The notes under the pieces are model-generated. The model saw only the letters and a list, made by a program, of their open reading frames with translations, ran no database searches and was not told the origin of the DNA. A stretch of 64,000 nucleotides of DNA from Clavibacter sp. VKM Ac-2872. GTDB taxonomy: Bacteria > Actinomycetota > Actinomycetes > Actinomycetales > Microbacteriaceae. Numbering within the stretch: the stretch's first letter is position 1; each line of letters opens with the position of its first letter. This document shows positions 17,217-26,660 of the stretch, in pieces. Made by a program: the position numbers and the translations under genes. The DNA lies in contig NZ_JADKRR010000005.1 of the NCBI RefSeq assembly GCF_015351105.1, positions 15,243-79,242 of the forward strand, given 5' to 3'.

Positions 17217-17350
17217 ATGAACAGCAAGTTCACGCACCGCGCGAGTGAGGCGCTCGACGTCGAGCACGAGATGGCGCTCGTCGGGAAGGCGCAACAGCTC
17301 GCCGGCCACTTCTCCCGACGAGGGGACCCTCCGGCTCGCTCGATGCGTGC
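17217..17350 (+). pseudogene. Decayed second VbhA-type antitoxin
   Basis: MNSKFTHRASEALDVEHEM and VGKAQQLAGHF align with the antitoxin at 12519. The leader gtgagcagggggacgatccc is also alike. After HF the frame shifts; the next frame gives PDEGTLRLARCVLEG, matching the continuation. No Fic gene follows. It is a duplicated antitoxin that has lost its frame. Confidence 0.7.
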
Positions 17351-17678
17351 TCGAGGGGCCATACCCACGAGGCGCGTGAGTGCGTGGACGAGACCACCTC
17401 CTGTCCACGGGTCCGAGCGTCGAAGACGTCGTCTATGAGCCAGCGGGTGTCCGGGCCGCACTGCTCGTCGAAGGATGGCTCCGGGACGCAGCCGACGAGC
17501 CGTCCGGTCCACCCGCGCGCTGCATGAGCAAGATGGTCGGGGTGGGGACGATCGGCACGGGGCGTGGAGCGGATCAGTAAGGTCTCCCGCGACACGTCAT
17601 CGGGCAAAGCGTTTCTCGGGCCGAGCCCTGACGTCTATTCCGCCCGGCGGTCATTCGCAAGACGAACGGAGAGCAACC

Positions 17679-19502
17679 GTGATTGATGAGACGGCATCTC
17701 ATGACAGCAGCCCCCTGAGCCGACGGGGCTTCATCGCTGTTGCCGCCACGGTCGGGGCGTCCGTCGCCTTGCAGGCGGCAGATGCAGCTGGTACTACGGC
17801 TCACGCGACCACGACGAGCGCCCAGGTCGACCGGATCGTCCGGGGCATGTCCCTTGAGGAGAAAGTCGGGCAGCTATTCGTCCTTGCCGTCTCCGGGCAG
17901 GCGGCTGACAGTGCCGACGACGCGGCCGCCACCGCGAACCGGGCGGCCTACGGAGTCGCCACCCCGGCGGAGGTCGTGGCGCGCCACAAGCCGGGCGGCA
18001 TCATCTACTTCGCCGGAGCTCGAGGCAATCTTGCCGAGCCCGGTCAGATAGCGCGGCTCTCCGATGCTCTGCAGCGCGCCTCGGTGGAGGCGGGAGGGAT
18101 ACCCCTCCTCATCTCTACAGATCAGGAGCAGGGAGGCTACGTCGTGCGTGCTCCTGGGACCCTCCTTCCCGGCCAGATGGGACTCGCCTCTAGCCCGACT
18201 GCGTCCGCTGACGTGCGCGCGGTCGCAGCGATCACCCGTGACGAGTTGCGAGCCATGGGGATCCACCAGGCTTTCGCGCCGGTGGTGGACGTGGCGTCCA
18301 ACCCGGCCAACCCCATCATCCACGTGCGCTCCTTCGGCGACGATCCGGCCCGCGTCGCATCGCTCGCGCAGTCCCAGATCGGCACGTTCCAGAAGGGACA
18401 GGGGATCGTGGCCGCGGCAAAGCACTTCCCCGGCCATGGAGACACTGACACCGACAGCCACACCGGCCTACCGGCCATCGGCCGGAGCCGCGCGGAGCTG
18501 GAGCGCATCGACCTCCCGCCGTTCGCCGCGGCGATCCGGGCCAGCGTAGGCGTCATCATGTCCGCCCACATCGTGGTCCCGGCGCTCGACCCCAGCGGGG
18601 ACCCAGCGACGCTGTCCCACGCCATCATCACCGGCGTCCTCCGTCAAGAGCTCGGATACGACGGCGTCGTGATCACGGACGCGCTCGACATGGCCGGCGT
18701 CCGTCAGCGCTACAGCGATGCTCGTGTTCCCGTGCTGGCGCTGAAGGCTGGCGTCGACCAGCTCCTCATGCCGCCAGACTTCCCCGCCGCGCGTGACGGG
18801 GTGCTCGCTGCCGTCCGCGACGGCGAGCTGTCGCAGGAGCGTATTGACCAGTCCGTCGTCCGCATCCTGCGTCTCAAGCAGCGGTTCGGCATGCTCACGA
18901 CGGTGCCGATCGCCGGCGACCCCTCTAGCGTGGCCAGCGGGGCGCACCTCGCTACCGCTGCTCAGGTCACCAACCGCACCATCACGCTCCTGAAGGATGA
19001 CGGCGGCCTCCTGCCGCTGCCGGTCGGCCCTCGGAAGGTACTGGTCACGGGTTGGGGCGTTGGCACGACCACGAACCTCGCGGGGGTCATCACTGCCCAC
19101 GGAGACACCACCACGCTCTTGACCACCGGCATCTCACCGGATGCGGCGGCCATTCAGAACGCCGCGTCGCTCGCGAAGCAGGTCGACCTCGTCGTGGTCT
19201 CCACACGCAACCTGGGTGCTGACACTAGCTCCGGGCAGCTGGATCTCGTCTCCGCGCTGATCGCGTCCGGCGCGCCGGTGATCTCCGTAGCGGTACTCGA
19301 GCCGTATGACATCGCTCGTACTCCTGAGGTGGGCACGCATCTGCTGACGTACTCCTACGCGAAGAATGCCCTTGAGGCACTGGGCCGTGTCCTGTACGGA
19401 GAGGTCGTCCCGACGAGCCGGTTGGCGGTGGACATCCCACGGGGCGACGGCACGGGAGTGCTGTACCCGCGGGGAGCGCATGTGGAGCTCGCGCGCTCCT
19501 GA
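17679..19502 (+). CDS. GH3 beta-N-acetylhexosaminidase (NagZ-like), Tat-exported
   Basis: This 607-residue secreted glycoside hydrolase of family 3 is likely to cleave terminal beta-N-acetylglucosamine residues. A Tat signal (LSRRGFIAVAATVGAS) lies at about residues 12-35. The GH3 barrel has MSLEEKVGQLF, STDQEQGG and the NagZ hallmark KHFPGHGDTDTDSHTGLP, which carries the His/Asp catalytic dyad. DALDMAGV carries the nucleophile Asp. A C-terminal GH3_C-like domain follows (TLLKDDGGLLPLP). GTG at 17679 has GGAGAG upstream. The gene stands alone. Cell-wall recycling or chitin/glycoprotein degradation are the likely roles. Confidence 0.92.
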   Translation: MIDETASHDSSPLSRRGFIAVAATVGASVALQAADAAGTTAHATTTSAQVDRIVRGMSLEEKVGQLFVLAVSGQAADSADDAAATANRAAYGVATPAEVVARHKPGGIIYFAGARGNLAEPGQIARLSDALQRASVEAGGIPLLISTDQEQGGYVVRAPGTLLPGQMGLASSPTASADVRAVAAITRDELRAMGIHQAFAPVVDVASNPANPIIHVRSFGDDPARVASLAQSQIGTFQKGQGIVAAAKHFPGHGDTDTDSHTGLPAIGRSRAELERIDLPPFAAAIRASVGVIMSAHIVVPALDPSGDPATLSHAIITGVLRQELGYDGVVITDALDMAGVRQRYSDARVPVLALKAGVDQLLMPPDFPAARDGVLAAVRDGELSQERIDQSVVRILRLKQRFGMLTTVPIAGDPSSVASGAHLATAAQVTNRTITLLKDDGGLLPLPVGPRKVLVTGWGVGTTTNLAGVITAHGDTTTLLTTGISPDAAAIQNAASLAKQVDLVVVSTRNLGADTSSGQLDLVSALIASGAPVISVAVLEPYDIARTPEVGTHLLTYSYAKNALEALGRVLYGEVVPTSRLAVDIPRGDGTGVLYPRGAHVELARS

Positions 19503-19972
19503 CGCTTACCCCCGCGACAGGACGTCCTGTACTCGTCGGGTGGGGCGTCCGGTGCACCAGGGCCCCGCCCATGCGCGCCTGGTTCTTCCCCACCCCCCAC
19601 CGGGTGCCTCACCGGATCGGCACCGACGGCGTGTCGGCTGGGCGGTTGGGGTGCGCCACCTGACGGCCACGCGGGTGCCGACGTGGCCTCCCTCAGCGTT
19701 AGGACGCCCAAGTCGCGGAGAGTCTTGTGGGTCAACCCCGCTTCTGCCAGACGCACGTCGTGCTCCGCGTCTAATCGTGACTCGGCGGCCGCTCGCTCGG
19801 CCGAACGGCACTCCAATTTGTTCAAGAGCTTCCGCTCCGCCTCGTGCCACGCGAGAACATTAATTGCCGCCGCCGTCAACTTCCGCGCCTCATCGAACTC
19901 AGTTGTGGTTCGCCTGTAGATAACACCAACTCCGATCACAGGGACGGGGAGGGCGGCGATGTGGAAGTCCAA
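19355..19972 (-). CDS. Doubtful ORF overlapping the GH3 3' end
   Basis: Only the first ~90 residues read like protein: a short hydrophobic N-terminus (ALPVPVIGVGVIY), then a charged helix (FDEARKLTAAAINVLAWHEAERKLLNKL). The start is a TTG without a ribosome site. The C-terminal half is low-complexity Pro/Gly/Arg over the opposite-strand GH3 gene. It may be a short real gene with a lost stop, or spurious. Confidence 0.25.
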   Translation of the reverse strand: MDFHIAALPVPVIGVGVIYRRTTTEFDEARKLTAAAINVLAWHEAERKLLNKLECRSAERAAAESRLDAEHDVRLAEAGLTHKTLRDLGVLTLREATSAPAWPSGGAPQPPSRHAVGADPVRHPVGGGEEPGAHGRGPGAPDAPPDEYRTSCRGGKRQERASSTCAPRGYSTPVPSPRGMSTANRLVGTTSPYRTRPSASRAFFA

Positions 19973-20104
19973 GATGGTCTAGGCAAGCTGCATATTGTGA
20001 GCACAATGGTTCCGCAGCTCTGAACTCTTAGCATGTCGGCACTGATCCGCAGAAGACGATGCGAGTATGGACGTCGTGGATGATGGTGTGGTCGAACATC
20101 TGCG

Positions 20105-20533
20105 CTACGTCCTCGTGTCGGCTTCTGCGAGCCGCTCTGCAAGCGGGCCCCCGATGCTTTGACGGAAATTGCAACCAAGGAGTTGCGGGACGTCGACCGT
20201 CGCTACGGACAGTAGCGGCTTGAGCATGCGAATGTGGCTCTTGAACTGCGCGCACTGGTCAGGGTTGTCCATGCCGTCGTCGAATTGCTCGAGCAAGGGC
20301 CCGACTATTTCGGTGATGTAGTGGAGGTCGCCGGGTGTGAGCGGCTGAGCCACCAGCTCCTGCTTGTAGGCCTGGCGGGATGCGGGTCAGCTTGCTCTTG
20401 TCGACGAGGAGCTCGGACACGATCTAATCGAGGGCGGCGACTTGCTCGTTTGCTGACTTCGACGTGCGCATCGCGCCGCGCTTGCTGTCAAGTGCGCGCC
20501 GAGGCCGGTGAGTTGCTGTGTGTAGTCTTCCAC
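20105..20533 (-). pseudogene. Decayed helical protein with TAG and two shifts
   Basis: A consistent protein can be followed through three frames: EDYTQQLTGLGAHL, then SKRGAMRTSKSANEQVAALD, a TAG at 20424-20426, IVSELLVDKSKLTRI, then RQAYKQELVAQPLTPGDLHY to the stop at 20105. The last 82 codons also form an independent frame with GTG 20353 and AGGAG upstream. Family not recognised. The TAG is in the position of a likely Gln. Confidence 0.5.
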
Positions 20534-20630
20534 CTCATGACCGTGCCGCCGAAGGGCTCTGCTCGACTCTGTCAGATGCCGCCGCCGCCCCCGACCGCGC
20601 AGTCAATCGTATGCGCGGGTGCTTCCGTGA

Positions 20631-21821
20631 TCAGGAGTCGCCGAGTTCATCCACGTCGTTCTGTCTGCGGATGAAGGCGTCCATGTTCGGGACGGTGAAG
20701 CTGACGTACCCACGGCGCTCGGGGTAGATGATGCCCTTCTCGATCAAGGACTGACGAACCGGGCTCAGTGAGGCGGCGGGCTTGGTCAAGCCAGCTGCGA
20801 TGGCGGACGTGCTGGCCGTGCTCCCTCCGAGCTCGGCGATTTGGCGGAGGTACTCGCGCTCGAGCGGCGTTGTGCGGTCCCACCTCGCGGGGAAGAAGCC
20901 TTGGTCGAGGTCGGCGTTGCCTTCTTCGATGCCGGCGATGGCGACCTGGGCGTCGATGTTGCGGTCGGGGGCGAGTTCCCACACGGCCTTGCCGTAGGTC
21001 TGCAGGAAGAACGGGTACCCATTGGCGGCACCGAGGATCTCTTGGAGAGCTTCGGGCGTGAACTTGGCCCCGAACTTCTCGGCGGGCTTGGACAGAGCGA
21101 TGGCGGCGTCGGCGGGTGGGAGGGCGCCGACTTCGCGGATCGTGAATCGTTCGGCGTAGGAGCGGGACTCGGCCAGGGTGCGGCGGAGCGTGGAGAGGCC
21201 GGCGCCGATGATGTAGAACGGCCAGTCGTTCTGGCCGGCCCGGTGCTGGACGGCGAGCAGGGCTGTGAGGAGGTCGGGGTCGAGGTCTTGCATCTCGTCG
21301 ATGAAGATCGCGAACGCACTGTTGTTCTTCCGAAGCGGCAGGGCCAGGTCCGACACGAGCTCCTCGAGGTCGACCTCGAGGAGTCCAGAGTTGGCGCGGT
21401 GGGGTGAGGGCTCGACGCCAAGGGAGATGCCGCTGCCGGCGATGGTGGCGGTGAATGAGGTCACGCTCGACAGGGCGGTCTTCACCTCGTCGGCAGCGTG
21501 GCGGAAGCGCATCATCTTCCGTCCCGCCATCGCGATGCCCCGTGCAAGGGAGTGCCGGGCGATCAGCTTCCCGGCCTCCCCCGGCCGGGCTTCCAGCTGG
21601 ACGGTCACCCACCCGGCGCTCTCCACGATGTGCTGCAGCCTCAGCAGGAGGACGGTCTTGCCCACGCCGCGCAGCCCGTAGAGGATCAGCCCGCCGTCGT
21701 TGCGGTGGACGCGGCTGTGGGCGACCATCAGGTCGACGAGGTCGGTCTCGGCCTGGCGGCCCACGAGCTCTGGTGGAGTGATGCCGGCACCGGGCCGGAA
21801 GGGGTTGATCAGTGGGTCCAC
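20631..21821 (-). CDS. AAA ATPase with C-terminal winged helix
   Basis: This 396-residue ATPase has the Walker A motif YGLRGVGKT at about residues 49-57 and Walker B AFAIFIDEMQD. RRTLAESRSYAERF forms a sensor region, and there is a C-terminal winged-helix-like segment (GLTKPAASLSPVRQSLIEKG). The layout fits the AAA_16/archaeal-type ATPase group often found on plasmids and in conflict loci. It opens LINPFRPGAGITPPELVGRQ, a common N-terminal signature of these proteins. No partner effector is fused; the downstream 197-residue gene on the same strand may be unrelated. Confidence 0.75.
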   Translation of the reverse strand: MDPLINPFRPGAGITPPELVGRQAETDLVDLMVAHSRVHRNDGGLILYGLRGVGKTVLLLRLQHIVESAGWVTVQLEARPGEAGKLIARHSLARGIAMAGRKMMRFRHAADEVKTALSSVTSFTATIAGSGISLGVEPSPHRANSGLLEVDLEELVSDLALPLRKNNSAFAIFIDEMQDLDPDLLTALLAVQHRAGQNDWPFYIIGAGLSTLRRTLAESRSYAERFTIREVGALPPADAAIALSKPAEKFGAKFTPEALQEILGAANGYPFFLQTYGKAVWELAPDRNIDAQVAIAGIEEGNADLDQGFFPARWDRTTPLEREYLRQIAELGGSTASTSAIAAGLTKPAASLSPVRQSLIEKGIIYPERRGYVSFTVPNMDAFIRRQNDVDELGDS

Positions 21822-21907
21822 GCCTCGACTCTACGGGAATCTAGTTGTATATGTCAGATTTACTAGATAGGCGTATAGATCTGCCGAATCGGTGACGCCA
21901 GCAGGGG

Positions 21908-22501
21908 TTAGGCGGGTGCGAGTTCGTCGAGGCGGTTCTTGTGGATCTTCTGTCCGAGGAAGGAGCAGACGCGGGGCCAGCGCCCGTCGATCGGCTCGAG
22001 CCTCGCGGAGTCGCTCGTGTCGCAGGGCTCGCCCAGGAGTGCGCCGCAGTCGAGGCAGGTGTGCTCCATCACTGCTTGCGCGTACAGTGCGCCGATGCTG
22101 GTCTTCTCGTCGGTGGTCAGGTGTCGCCAGCATGCGGGACCAGGTGCGTCACGGGGCAGGGTGACGACGTGCACTTGGCAGTCGTCGCCTCGGCCGCAGG
22201 GGGCCTGGGCGACTGCGTCGAGGATGGCTCGAACGGCTGCTTCGGTGGCGCGGTTCTCGTCGAGCTGCTGCGCGTAGGGCTTGCCCTCATTGTTGCCGCC
22301 GGCCCTGACCTGCTCGATGAGCTCGCGCGGCGCGAGCTCGTCGGTCCAGCGCTTGCCACGTGGGGTGAGCTCGGGCACGAGCCAGTCGGCGGTGAGGATC
22401 TTCTCCGCGAAGCTCACCTCCAGCGCGAGCTCCTCGAGGTCCTCCCGGGGTTGGAGGGGGTCGTATATCGCGCGTGGGCGGCGTAGCCGGTATGCAAGCA
22501 A
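21908..22501 (-). CDS. Uncharacterised protein with Cys-rich C-terminus
   Basis: 197 residues from a TTG. The C-terminal half has CGRGDDC, CWRHL and CLDCGALLGEPC, possibly a metal site. Coding-like sequence continues about 28 codons upstream in the same frame (AAADATAAAFDQLEAASHEF) to a TAG at 22586-22588, with no ATG/GTG between. The true N-terminus may therefore be cut by that TAG. No recognised family. Confidence 0.5.
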   Translation of the reverse strand: MLAYRLRRPRAIYDPLQPREDLEELALEVSFAEKILTADWLVPELTPRGKRWTDELAPRELIEQVRAGGNNEGKPYAQQLDENRATEAAVRAILDAVAQAPCGRGDDCQVHVVTLPRDAPGPACWRHLTTDEKTSIGALYAQAVMEHTCLDCGALLGEPCDTSDSARLEPIDGRWPRVCSFLGQKIHKNRLDELAPA

Positions 22502-23070
22502 GAACTCGTGCGACGCGGCTTCCAGTTGGTCGAAGGCGGCGGCGGTCGCGTCGGCGGCCGCCTGAAAGCGCGCGCTCAGCTCGTGCTACGGAGCGGCTCC
22601 CCTAGGGGGCCGGTCTCCGGTGGGTGCTCTTTTTGCGTCGGCTGGCTCGCCCGTACAGCCAGGGCGCAACAGCGCCCGCCTACGCCCGGGCAACCCCGGG
22701 AATCGCTTCTCATGACCGAGACGTGCCCAGACTGTTCATGACCACGGCCGCGTCATCGACGGCGACGAGGCCGCTCATCGAGCACGGCGGATGGTGTCCG
22801 TTCCGTGGCCGCACGCATATCGTCGACGGGGAAGCAAGGATCATGCCGCACGAGCTCACCGTCTTAGCACGCGTCCGCGTAGGTCTCCTGCGTGAACGGG
22901 TCGCCGAGCTCGCCAGGTGCCGGGTCACGTACCCGAGCGCATGGAATTTCAGACGAGGCCGATGATTGGAGTGGCCTTGTGGATCATTCGAGTCCTCCAT
23001 GTTATCACGCACTAAAGTGCAAGAAGCCGTACAACATCTCACTTCGGCTATCTATCTAGGAGTATGCGAA
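22502..23070. other. Intergenic region with a doubtful small ORF
   Basis: A plus-strand frame from ATG 22738 to 22965 encodes 75 residues (including ATRPLIEHGGWCPFRGRTHI). It has no clear ribosome site or known family and is not called as a gene. From about 22966 the base composition becomes AT-richer, marking the start of the protease island. Confidence 0.35.
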
Positions 23071-23925
23071 ATGCGATGGAAAAGCTCGACGAAACGGCTC
23101 AAGGGTCCCGCCCTCGTGGTTATTGCGGCCCTGGCTTTGTCTATGACTGCACCTATGGCTGCCAATGCGCGAACCACCCCGGACCGCAGTAGCCTGCCTA
23201 TTGTGGTCGGCTCCCAGCTATGGGGTAAATGGTCGGGGCAAGACTGCACGGCCGGAGTGGTGCTTAAAAAAACAGGGGCGCATGCCTTTTTCTCACCTCG
23301 AGAACGTGGCGCTCGGTATGTAGTGATGGCCAAGCATTGTTTTAGGCGCGTTACTGAACCCGTCATAATGTATCTGCACGGTGGCCACACGGAAATCGAG
23401 GTGGGTCAAGTGAAGGCTTTCGCGGACCCGGATGATCTGGCCTTGGTCCGCATAGAAGGAGTCCGTCACAATTTCCACCACTGTGGCGGAGGTTCGGGAG
23501 GGCATCAGTGTACTGTATCATTCTCGTTCACGCCCCGTGCGTTTAACAAAGTACTACTTCCCGGTTTCGGCCCAGGGCACGAGACAACCCTGCCGATGGT
23601 CTCGCAGGGCGTTCCTGCGCCTCAGGAGAGATTCTGCACCGGGGGTGCTATCACACTGTCAATGTGCATCTGGACCAGCACCGCAGTTCCTGGTGAATGG
23701 GTTCCCAACCAGGTCTACGCTGCGGGAATAAGTGACAACGGTGACAATTTGCTCAAGGGTGATTCCGGGGGGCCCGTGATGAGCCGCACTGGTACGTTTT
23801 ATGGAATAGCGACCGATTCGGGCAGATACTCGACCAATCACCAAAATCACGATATTATGGGCTATACGGACGCAGCCAGGGTGCTTCAGGATTTCCCCGG
23901 ATATGTCATGGCGCCAGCGGGCTGA
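23071..23925 (+). CDS. Secreted S1-family serine protease (Pat-1/Chp-like candidate)
   Basis: This 284-residue exported protease has a signal peptide (LKGPALVVIAALALSMTAPM, cleavage near ANA). The chymotrypsin-fold triad is visible: His89 in VVMAKHCF, Asp121/122 in DPDDLALVRI and Ser232 in GDSGGPV. Cysteine pairs (Cys59/Cys90 and others) suit disulfides. ATG 23071 follows TAGGAG. The gene is AT-richer than its neighbours, with codons such as gga, aaa and att, suggesting transfer. In Clavibacter, low-GC S1 proteases of the Pat-1/Chp/Ppa group are plant-interaction factors; membership is inferred from fold, size, export and composition, not alignment. The gene ends exactly where a cut histidine kinase begins. 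Confidence 0.8.
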   Translation: MRWKSSTKRLKGPALVVIAALALSMTAPMAANARTTPDRSSLPIVVGSQLWGKWSGQDCTAGVVLKKTGAHAFFSPRERGARYVVMAKHCFRRVTEPVIMYLHGGHTEIEVGQVKAFADPDDLALVRIEGVRHNFHHCGGGSGGHQCTVSFSFTPRAFNKVLLPGFGPGHETTLPMVSQGVPAPQERFCTGGAITLSMCIWTSTAVPGEWVPNQVYAAGISDNGDNLLKGDSGGPVMSRTGTFYGIATDSGRYSTNHQNHDIMGYTDAARVLQDFPGYVMAPAG

Positions 23926-24567
23926 GTCCGAGCCGTTGTCTCGCACGAACTCCGAACCCCCTTGGCTGAGATGACCGCCGTCGCCGGGGTCCTCGCGGCG
24001 GATGCGAAGCACCTGACCGGCGATACCGCCGAGGCGGCGCATCTCGTAACCCAGCAGACGGGATCGCTCGCGCGGCTGGTGGAGGACCTCGTCGAGGTTT
24101 CCCGTTTCGACGCCGGGACCGCAGAGCTGTCCCTGGACGAGATCGAGCTCAATGAGCTGGTCCAGCGGACGCTCGCGATGAGGCGCTGGAGCCACATGGT
24201 CGACGTGGACGTCCCCGTCGGCCTGCGGGCGGTCGTGGACCCTCGCAGTCTCGACGTCGTCGTGGCCAACATCGTCGGCAACGCCGTTCGGCATGCCCCC
24301 GTTGCGGCCATCCGCATCGTGGCCCGTGTCGAGGACGAGACCCTTCGCATCGTGATCGCTGACGATGGTCCCGGCATGCCCGCAGAGCTCCTGCCTCGCG
24401 TCTTCGATCGCTTCGTCAAGGGGGACCCAGCGCGTGCGCGAAGCGAGGGCAGCGGGCTCGGCCTCTCGATCTCGCGCGAGAACATCGCTCTTCACGGCGG
24501 CACCCTCGAGGTGGAGAGCGCCACGGGAACCACTTTCACGATCGTGCTCCCGTGCGTGCAGGCGTGA
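23926..24567 (+). pseudogene. Histidine kinase lacking its sensor half
   Basis: From 23926 the frame reads VVSHELRTPLAEM, the phosphorylated H-box. It continues with the dimerisation helix and a full HATPase domain (NIVGNAVRHAP, VIADDGPGMP, GSGLGLSISRENI). Nothing of a sensor, HAMP or membrane part is present. The sequence just upstream is the protease gene, whose TGA is in the same frame. The only starts are TTG 23962 or ATG 23971, after the catalytic His, so any product lacks the phosphoacceptor. It is a 5'-truncated kinase at an insertion junction. Confidence 0.8.
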
Positions 24568-24943
24568 CCGCACGGAGACTCAGCGCGATGCGACATCTCG
24601 CGACGGCCGAGCGGCCCGGTAACACGCCAAGCGCAGCCCGAGAAGGAGCCGGCCCCTTGCCCCGGGCCAGCGTCGCGACAGGGCTTCTCGTCCGGACGCA
24701 GGAGAAGCTCCGAGCTCTGGTCACCGGTGCCGCAGGATCGTGCGGAGGCGATCGCGGGTCCGGGAGAGCCCCCCAGAAGAGCGCAACGACGCGGTGACAC
24801 TCCACCTCGATGCTCGCGAGCCCGGCTTCCCGGCCCGTGAGGACGCGCTGGCCGACGACGGAGGGGACCGCCTGGCGGGCTTCGTCAGCGGAGAATCCGA
24901 CGCGGTACATCACCACGATCTCCACGCGCGTCTCCGTGTTCAC
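24536..24943 (-). CDS. Uncharacterised protein
   Basis: GTG at 24943 follows CCGGATGAGAC. The first ~60 residues (RVEIVVMYRVGFSADEARQA, VLTGREAGLASIEVECHRVV) read like protein. The rest is Pro/Arg/Ser-rich and may be read-on past a lost stop. It overlaps the end of the kinase fragment on the other strand. No family recognised. Confidence 0.4.
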   Translation of the reverse strand: MNTETRVEIVVMYRVGFSADEARQAVPSVVGQRVLTGREAGLASIEVECHRVVALFWGALPDPRSPPHDPAAPVTRARSFSCVRTRSPVATLARGKGPAPSRAALGVLPGRSAVARCRIALSLRAVTPARTGARS

Positions 24944-25050
24944 GTCTCATCCGGAAGCCTGATCCGCGTGACGGGATCCCGTACCAGCGTCCCACGCGTG
25001 TCCCCTCCCGGCCCGATGTGCCCGAGGGAGACATCGCCCAGGATCGTGGC

Positions 25051-25806
25051 ATGACCATTACAGGAGAATCCGCCCGCGCCACACGACGACGCCCGCGCTC
25101 GTCCCGTCTCGCCCGATCGGCCACCGTCCTCGCAGGTGCCGTCGCGCTGAGCGTCCTCGCCGCCGGCTGCAGCCAGGGCCCCGCTTCGTCCGACGCCGCT
25201 TCGGCCACGTCGGTGGCGGCTGAGCCGGTGACGGCCGTCCCCCAGGGCACGATCAACACTGTGCACTTCGACGAGGGCTATGTGCAGTTCGGGAAGGGGG
25301 ACAAGGTCCTCGACATGTGGGTCGACCCGATGTGCCCGTACTGCAAGGCATTCGAGCAGCAGAATGGGCAGCTGATATTCGGGGACGCCCTGAACGAGAA
25401 GCTGACCGTCCGCGTCCACCCGACGGCTATCCTCAACTCGCTCTCGCAGGGGACCGACTACTCGTCGCGATCGAATGCGATGTTCGTCGCCCTCGCCGCG
25501 CAGGAGCCCAGCGCCGCAATCACCTTCTTCAGGTCGCTGTTCGAGAACCAGCCGGAGGAGAACACTCCCGGCCTCAGTGACGAGCAGCTCACCGAGCTCG
25601 GCCGCCAGGCGGGCATGGAGAAGGCGTTCACCGACATCAGCGGCTACCGCGAGTGGGTTGATCAGCGCACCGCGGCCGCGACCACCGGCCCGCTGGAGGC
25701 GACCCAGGACATCCCCGGGATCACCAAGGTGCCTACGGTGGCCGTGAACGGCAAGGTCTTCACGGGTCAGGCGGACGGATTCGCGGACTTCTACCAGTCG
25801 AACTGA
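25051..25806 (+). CDS. DsbA-like thioredoxin-fold lipoprotein
   Basis: 251 residues with a lipoprotein signal (ATVLAGAVALSVLAAGC, lipobox LAAGC), a linker rich in Ala/Ser, then a thioredoxin_4/DsbA-type domain with the active site DPMCPYCKAF. The domain ends with the cis-Pro region GITKVPTVAVNGK. It should act outside the membrane in disulfide formation or reduction. ATG 25051 is preferred over GTG 25018 because it gives a normal signal length. A related protein anchored by a helix is encoded at 62033-62842. Confidence 0.88.
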   Translation: MTITGESARATRRRPRSSRLARSATVLAGAVALSVLAAGCSQGPASSDAASATSVAAEPVTAVPQGTINTVHFDEGYVQFGKGDKVLDMWVDPMCPYCKAFEQQNGQLIFGDALNEKLTVRVHPTAILNSLSQGTDYSSRSNAMFVALAAQEPSAAITFFRSLFENQPEENTPGLSDEQLTELGRQAGMEKAFTDISGYREWVDQRTAAATTGPLEATQDIPGITKVPTVAVNGKVFTGQADGFADFYQSN

Positions 25807-25846
25807 GTTCCGCCCCGTCACCGCCGCTCAGCGGGACGGCCGGGAG

Positions 25847-25886
25847 GGCCCCTGGTGGGACGCATCCACGCGTCCGGCCAGGGGCC
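25847..25886 (+). terminator. Long terminator hairpin
   Basis: ggcccctgg...ccaggggcc outer stem (9 bp) and ggacgc...gcgtcc inner stem (6 bp) separated by a small internal loop, 40 bases after the DsbA-like stop. Confidence 0.7.
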
Positions 25887-26660
25887 TCTCCATGGAAGGC
25901 GGATCGCCCTCCCGCAGGCATCGCGGATTTCCACTGGGAGGGCGTCATCCCGCAGATCTCGCGCAGGTCCGGGCCCCCGAGCTGTGCCTGCGCGCTCGGG
26001 TCAGGAACGGCGATGCGGCCGTCGAATCCCGCACAACCGGATCGCGCCCCTCTCCTTCGTGGATGCCCATCGCGCATCCCGACAGCATCGGAGCCTCGGG
26101 TTTCGATCCCATATCGGCACGGTGGGCGGGTGATGTTCGAGGTGAGATGCTCGTCATGATTTGGGTGGAGCCCTGGGCGACCGCTTGACTGCCATGGAGC
26201 AGCGAATCGGTTGCGAATACGAAGCGTTCTGGCTGGAAGAAGAGGTGATGATGCAGCGCACCTCGATATCTAGTCGTGAATCAAAGCTGGCGAGAACGCC
26301 AGGGGCCCCAGGGGGCCATGTCGGCGCACGGATGCAGCCGCGTCGCCTCTCTCGTTCTCTCTTGCGCGGGCGAGGCTGAGCGATGGGACCCATCGCCCTC
26401 GGTCATTCGCCAGCAACCGCCATAGAGGCTCCGCCCATGGTGGCCCATGTCGCGTGCTCCCTGATCGTGAGCACCTGCCGGCAGCGGCAGGGCACCGCGG
26501 TGTCGACGGAAGGCGTCGCCATCGCAGCAGGGACGGTTGCCGGATGAGCCCGTTGATGGGGCCGACCCTCGATCGCCGATCGGCCGATGCACCCCCGGGA
26601 TCGAGTCGCCGGTCCGCGGTGCCTCACGTCTGCGGGAGAGGGCGACACGAGGAGAAGGCC
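25887..26660. other. Gene-poor stretch
   Basis: Several overlapping open frames on both strands, none with a ribosome site, motif or protein-like composition. I see no supported gene. Confidence 0.4.

Noticed and set aside
20631-21612. Alternative minus-strand frame of 321 codons inside the AAA ATPase
   Set aside because: It is an out-of-frame Arg/Pro/His-rich shadow of the ATPase, which has intact Walker motifs in its own frame.
23071-24567. Protease-kinase fusion protein
   Set aside because: The frames match across the TGA, but the protease ends naturally after its C-terminal helix and the kinase part starts abruptly at the H-box, so an insertion junction is simpler than a fusion with readthrough.
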